Shown here: positions 60,969 to 64,000 of the stretch, piece after piece
How positions within the stretch are numbered: position 1 is the first letter of the stretch
How the letters are laid out: each line of letters begins with the position of its first letter
Assembly (NCBI RefSeq): GCF_003574675.1
Contig: NZ_QOAZ01000013.1
Span: 1 to 64,000, forward strand
From: Azohydromonas sediminis
Lineage (GTDB): Bacteria > Pseudomonadota > Gammaproteobacteria > Burkholderiales > Burkholderiaceae_C
DNA length: 64,000 nt
Direction: 5' to 3'
The notes under the pieces: model-generated
What the model was told of the DNA's origin: nothing
What the model saw: only the letters and a program-made list of their open reading frames with translations
Databases searched by the model: none
Translations under genes and position numbers: made by a program

Positions 60969-60984
60969 GCGCGAGCCGCGACGG

Positions 60985-61536
60985 CTACATCGTCGTCGAC
61001 GGGGCGGCCGCGCGCGGCTCGGGCAGCGACGTCATCTGGCTGCGCGCGATCAGGTCGATCGCGCGGCACTGCAGCGCGACGGCGTCGTCGTGGTCGCCGC
61101 AGCGGTCGAGCACGTCGCTCACGCGCAGCAGCACGGTGACCTCCCACGCCGGGTCGGCGCACTGGCGTGCGAGCGTGGCGGCCTCGAAGCCGTGGTCGCG
61201 CGCGCGGTCGCGCGCCGCGCGCGCCTCGGCGCGGTCCAGCGCCGGGTCCGTCGCCTGTTCGACCGCGAGCTCGGACAGGTCGCACAGCAGGTCGACGCTG
61301 GCGTCGACGCCGCCGAGCGTGCGCGCCCAGCGCAGCGCCTGCTGCAGGTAGCGTTCGGCGGCCGCGCCTTCGGCCAGCGCCCGGTAGCCGTGCCCGACCT
61401 GCGTCAGCGCACGCACCATGTCGACTGGGCGCTGGCGCGCCTCGGCCGCGTCGAGTGCGCGGATCGCGGCGTCGAGTGCAGCGTGCGCAGGAGCACGGCC
61501 CTCGGGGCGGGTCGGGGTCGGCGGCAAACCGGTCAT
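60985..61536 (-). CDS. Hypothetical TPR-like helical protein
   Basis: 183 residues, almost all helical. The pattern RALTQVGHGYRALAEGAAAE and YLQQALRWARTLGG resembles tetratricopeptide repeats; helices follow to the end. No signal peptide. Convergent with the tandem uvrA by 16 bp. Function unknown. Confidence 0.7.
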   Translation of the reverse strand: MTGLPPTPTRPEGRAPAHAALDAAIRALDAAEARQRPVDMVRALTQVGHGYRALAEGAAAERYLQQALRWARTLGGVDASVDLLCDLSELAVEQATDPALDRAEARAARDRARDHGFEAATLARQCADPAWEVTVLLRVSDVLDRCGDHDDAVALQCRAIDLIARSQMTSLPEPRAAAPSTTM

Positions 61537-61860
61537 GCGGTCACTCCGGGAAGGTTCGGCAGGGCGGACGCGGTGCGTCGACGAGCACGAGGCATGCTAG
61601 GCGCCGCCAGCGGCGTTGTCTTCCCGCGACCACGGGGGCGCCGCCGCCGCGCGCCGCGGCGATGCCAGGCGCGCCGCATCGTCGTGCATTCGGTCACGGC
61701 CGGTGCACCGCTGCCGGGCCGGCGCGCACCGGCGCGGCGCAGCGGGCAATGACGCGGCGCATCAAGGAAAACCACAGGCCGGAGTCGGCCGACGCGACCG
61801 GACAATCCCGGCCACCGTTCGGTTCCGATCCCCCTGTACCGCGAGATTCAGGAGACTGCC
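61537..61860 (+). other. 324-bp non-coding gap before the TRAP operon
   Basis: No convincing gene is present. It is GC-rich. Short features are a -10-like GACAAT at 61801-61806 and AGGAGA before the dctP start. The operon promoter is presumably here. Confidence 0.5.
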
Positions 61861-62880
61861 ATGCCTCTGTCGCACGCCCTTCGCTCGCTGGCCCTGGCCG
61901 GCCTCGTCGCTGTCGCCGGTCAGGCGTCGGCGCAAGTCACGCTGACGATGTCGTCGTGGGTGCCGCCGACGCACACGCTGACCGAGACGCAGAAGGCGTG
62001 GTGCGAGATGCTGGCGCAGAAGGCCGCCGGCAAGGTGCGCTGCAACCAGCTGCCGCGCGCCGTCGTCGCGGCACCGGGCACGTTCGACGCCGTGCGCAAC
62101 GGCCTCGTCGACCTGTCGTTCACGGTCCACGGCTACACGCCGGGGCGTTTCGTCACGACGCAGCTGGCCGAGTTCCCCTTCCTCGGCGACTCGGCCGAGG
62201 CCAACTCGGTCGCGTTCCAGCGCATCTACCAGAAGACGCCGGCGATGCAGGAAGAGCACAAGGGCGTCAAGGTGATCGCCGTGTTCACGCACGGGCCGGG
62301 CATCGTGTTCAACACCAAGCGGCCGATCACCAAAGTCGAGGACCTGTCGGGCCTGAAGTTCCGCGTCGGCGGCGGCATGGTCAACGAGATCAGCAAGGCG
62401 CTGGGCATGAACGTGACGCTCAAGCCCGCGCCCGAGAGCTACGAACTGCTGTCGACCGGCGTGATGGACGGCACGCTGTTCCCAGCCGAGTCGATCGAGG
62501 GCTTCAAGCTCGACAAGGTCGTCAAGTACGCGACGCGCTTCCCGGGCGGGCTGTACAACACCAGCTTCGTGTTCATGATGAACGAGAACACGTACAACAA
62601 CCTGCCGGCCGACGTGAAGAAGATCGTCGACGAGATGTCGGGCGAGTTCGCCGCGCGCATGATCGGCCGCGGCTGGGACAAGGTCGACACGCGCGGCATG
62701 GCGTTCATGCAGGCCGCGGGCGTGCAGTTCACGATGGCCGACGCCGCGTTCGTCAACGCCGTCAAGCAGCGCACCGCCGGTCTCGAGGACGCGTGGGCCA
62801 AGGCTGCCGAAGCCAAGGGCATGAAGGACCCGAAGAAGGCGCTGGCCGACTTCCGCGCCGAAATCAAGAAGCTGCAGTGA
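61861..62880 (+). CDS. dctP: TRAP transporter substrate-binding protein (DctP)
   Basis: 339 residues. A Sec signal peptide ends GQASAQ, then VTLTMSSWVPPTHTLTETQK, GLVDLSFTVHGYTPGRF and KRPITKVEDLSGLKFRVGG, typical of DctP-family binding proteins for organic acids. It delivers substrate to the DctQM membrane unit. AGGAGA precedes the ATG. Substrate unknown. Confidence 0.93.
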   Translation: MPLSHALRSLALAGLVAVAGQASAQVTLTMSSWVPPTHTLTETQKAWCEMLAQKAAGKVRCNQLPRAVVAAPGTFDAVRNGLVDLSFTVHGYTPGRFVTTQLAEFPFLGDSAEANSVAFQRIYQKTPAMQEEHKGVKVIAVFTHGPGIVFNTKRPITKVEDLSGLKFRVGGGMVNEISKALGMNVTLKPAPESYELLSTGVMDGTLFPAESIEGFKLDKVVKYATRFPGGLYNTSFVFMMNENTYNNLPADVKKIVDEMSGEFAARMIGRGWDKVDTRGMAFMQAAGVQFTMADAAFVNAVKQRTAGLEDAWAKAAEAKGMKDPKKALADFRAEIKKLQ

Positions 62881-62887
62881 GCGATAC

Positions 62888-62940
62888 TGCCGGGTGCCGA
62901 CCCGGCACCGCCTGATGCGAGCCGGCCCGCGGGCCGGCTC
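62888..62940 (+). terminator. Tandem hairpins between dctP and dctQ
   Basis: TGCCGGGT-GCCG-ACCCGGCA (62888-62907) is followed by GAGCCGGCCC-GC-GGGCCGGCTC (62919-62940), then TTCGTTG. The second stem is 10 bp and near-perfect. They could stop a large share of transcripts or protect the dctP message end, keeping DctP more abundant than the membrane subunits. Confidence 0.6.
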
Positions 62941-62958
62941 TTCGTTGCTGCCCCTTCC

Positions 62959-63444
62959 GTGAGACCGCTGCTCCACACCCTGTGCGGCCTGCTGGCTGCC
63001 GTCGCGCTGTTCGCGATCATGGTGCTGACGTTCGCCGACGTCGGCGGGCGCAAGTTCCTGAGCACCTCGCTGCCGGGCGCGCTCGAGCTCACCGAGATCC
63101 TGATGGTGCTGGTGATCTTTGCCGGGCTGCCGCTGGTGTCGCTGCGCGGCGAGCACGTCACGTTCGACTCGCTCGACCCGTGGCTGCCGCCGGCCGTGCG
63201 GCGCGTGCAGCAGGCCGTCGTCGATCTGCTGTGCGCGGCGATGCTCGCGTTCATCGCGTGGCTGATGTGGAACAAGGCCGGCCAGCTCGCCGAATACGGC
63301 GACGTGACCGCGCGGCTGAAGATCCCGCTTGCGCCGTTCGTCTACGCGATGAGCGTGCTGTGCGCGGTGACGGCCTTCGTGCACCTGATGCTGCTGGCCA
63401 AACCGGTCGCACACCACCACGCCGGCGTCGACGATACGGCGTGA
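62959..63444 (+). CDS. dctQ: TRAP transporter small permease (DctQ)
   Basis: 161 residues, four hydrophobic helices (LCGLLAAVALFAIMVLTFAD, ELTEILMVLVIFAGLPL, VDLLCAAMLAFIAWLMW, VYAMSVLCAVTAFVHLML). DctQ helps couple the binding protein to DctM. Start is GTG at 62959. Confidence 0.88.
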   Translation: MRPLLHTLCGLLAAVALFAIMVLTFADVGGRKFLSTSLPGALELTEILMVLVIFAGLPLVSLRGEHVTFDSLDPWLPPAVRRVQQAVVDLLCAAMLAFIAWLMWNKAGQLAEYGDVTARLKIPLAPFVYAMSVLCAVTAFVHLMLLAKPVAHHHAGVDDTA

Positions 63445-63472
63445 CGCGACACCGCCTTCAATCCACCGCACC

Positions 63473-64000
63473 ATGACGGAAGCGCTGATCGGATTCGCCG
63501 CCGTGTTCGTGCTCGCGCTGCTGCGCGTGCCGCTGGCGTTCGCGATGGGGCTCGTCGGCGTCGTCGGGCTCGCGCTGGTGCGCAGCTGGCCGGCGTCGCT
63601 GTCGAGCACCGCACTGGTGGTCTACGAGTCCGGGTTCGCGTACATCCTCAGCGTGATCCCGCTGTTCATCCTGATGGGCAACTTCGTCGCGCGCGCCGGG
63701 CTCGCGCACGAGCTGTACCGCGCCGCCTATTCGTTCATCGGTCACTTCCGTGGCGGACTCGCGCATGCCACCGTGATCTCGTGCGCCGGGTTCGGCGCGA
63801 TCTGCGGCTCGTCGATCGCCACCGCCGCGACGATGAGCCGCGTCGCGTACCCGTCGATGAAGAAGCTCGGCTACGCCGACTACCTCAGCGCCGGCGTGAT
63901 CGCCGCCGGCGGGACGCTGGGGATCATGATTCCGCCGTCGACGATCCTCGTGATCTACGGCATCGTCACCGAGACCAACATCGGCAAGCTGTTCGCCGCC
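63473..64000 (+). CDS. dctM: TRAP transporter large permease (DctM), partial at right edge
   Basis: 176 codons from the ATG at 63473 stay open to the window edge. The N-terminal half of a DctM-family protein is evident: VFVLALLRVPLAFAMGLVGV, VIPLFILMGNFVARAGLA, VISCAGFGAICGSSIATAAT and GIMIPPSTILVIYGIVT. It forms the sodium-coupled transport channel. The C-terminal part is outside the window. Confidence 0.93.
   Translation, partial: MTEALIGFAAVFVLALLRVPLAFAMGLVGVVGLALVRSWPASLSSTALVVYESGFAYILSVIPLFILMGNFVARAGLAHELYRAAYSFIGHFRGGLAHATVISCAGFGAICGSSIATAATMSRVAYPSMKKLGYADYLSAGVIAAGGTLGIMIPPSTILVIYGIVTETNIGKLFAA

Noticed and set aside
61533-61805. Small minus-strand open frame in the gap before dctP
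   Set aside because: Arg/Pro-rich, no ribosome binding site and no protein-like pattern.

Overview
This is a very GC-rich window (roughly 70% by eye) with dense, frequently overlapping genes and strong G/C bias at third codon positions. Its gene content is typical of Betaproteobacteria, order Burkholderiales, probably a Rubrivivax/Leptothrix/Methylibium-like relative. Pointers to this are the glnE-yhdP-nitrilase order, a PEP-CTERM protein, a rhombosortase, a cytochrome c'/b561 pair and a double-length UvrA. It reads as chromosomal. No tRNA, rRNA, CRISPR array or prophage was seen. The only mobile DNA is one end of an ISL3-like insertion sequence at the left edge.

Layout. 1-200: end of an IS. 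235-2130: Kup potassium transporter. 2222-8057: a large lipoprotein, a LuxR-type regulator, and a divergent response regulator plus hybrid kinase. 8511-9470: glutathione synthetase. 9607-13913: a tightly overlapping surface-polysaccharide operon (PEP-CTERM protein, PgaD, PgaC, PgaA-like porin). 13948-18394: Uup and the AhpC/AhpF peroxidase system. 18410-23453: a hypothetical protein, a histone H1-like protein, PhzF, a glyoxalase-like protein, divergent cytochrome c' and cytochrome b561, and a GNAT enzyme. 23479-26076: a sugar-acid trio (HpaI-type aldolase, aldose epimerase, SMP-30 lactonase). 26096-28732: a DsbA-like protein, a two-domain kinase and a small protein. 28758-32294: glutaryl-CoA dehydrogenase, a CoA-transferase and their divergent LysR regulator.

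32314-43228 is the most system-like part. Nine minus-strand genes, mostly with 4-bp overlaps, encode flavoproteins, DUF1365, a cyclopropane-fatty-acid-synthase-type methyltransferase, a chalcone-isomerase-like protein, an MFS carrier, a DUF3833 lipoprotein, an SDR and an NTF2-like protein. Next to them lie a periplasmic glutathione peroxidase, a divergent MerR-B12 (LitR/CarH-type) regulator and a diiron protein. I read this as a light- or singlet-oxygen-responsive membrane lipid modification locus. A perfect AATATTG-N9-CAATATT palindrome lies between the peroxidase and the regulator.

43245-55113: GST, EamA exporter, rhombosortase, GlnE, YhdP, nitrilase-family amidase and a second hybrid histidine kinase. 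55257-60968: a 1903-residue tandem UvrA with four Walker A motifs. 60985-61536: a TPR-like hypothetical. 61861-64000: a TRAP transporter (DctP, DctQ and a DctM that runs off the right edge), with tandem hairpins between DctP and DctQ. A dispersed intergenic repeat of about 80 bp occurs twice, just behind ahpC and just behind gcdH.
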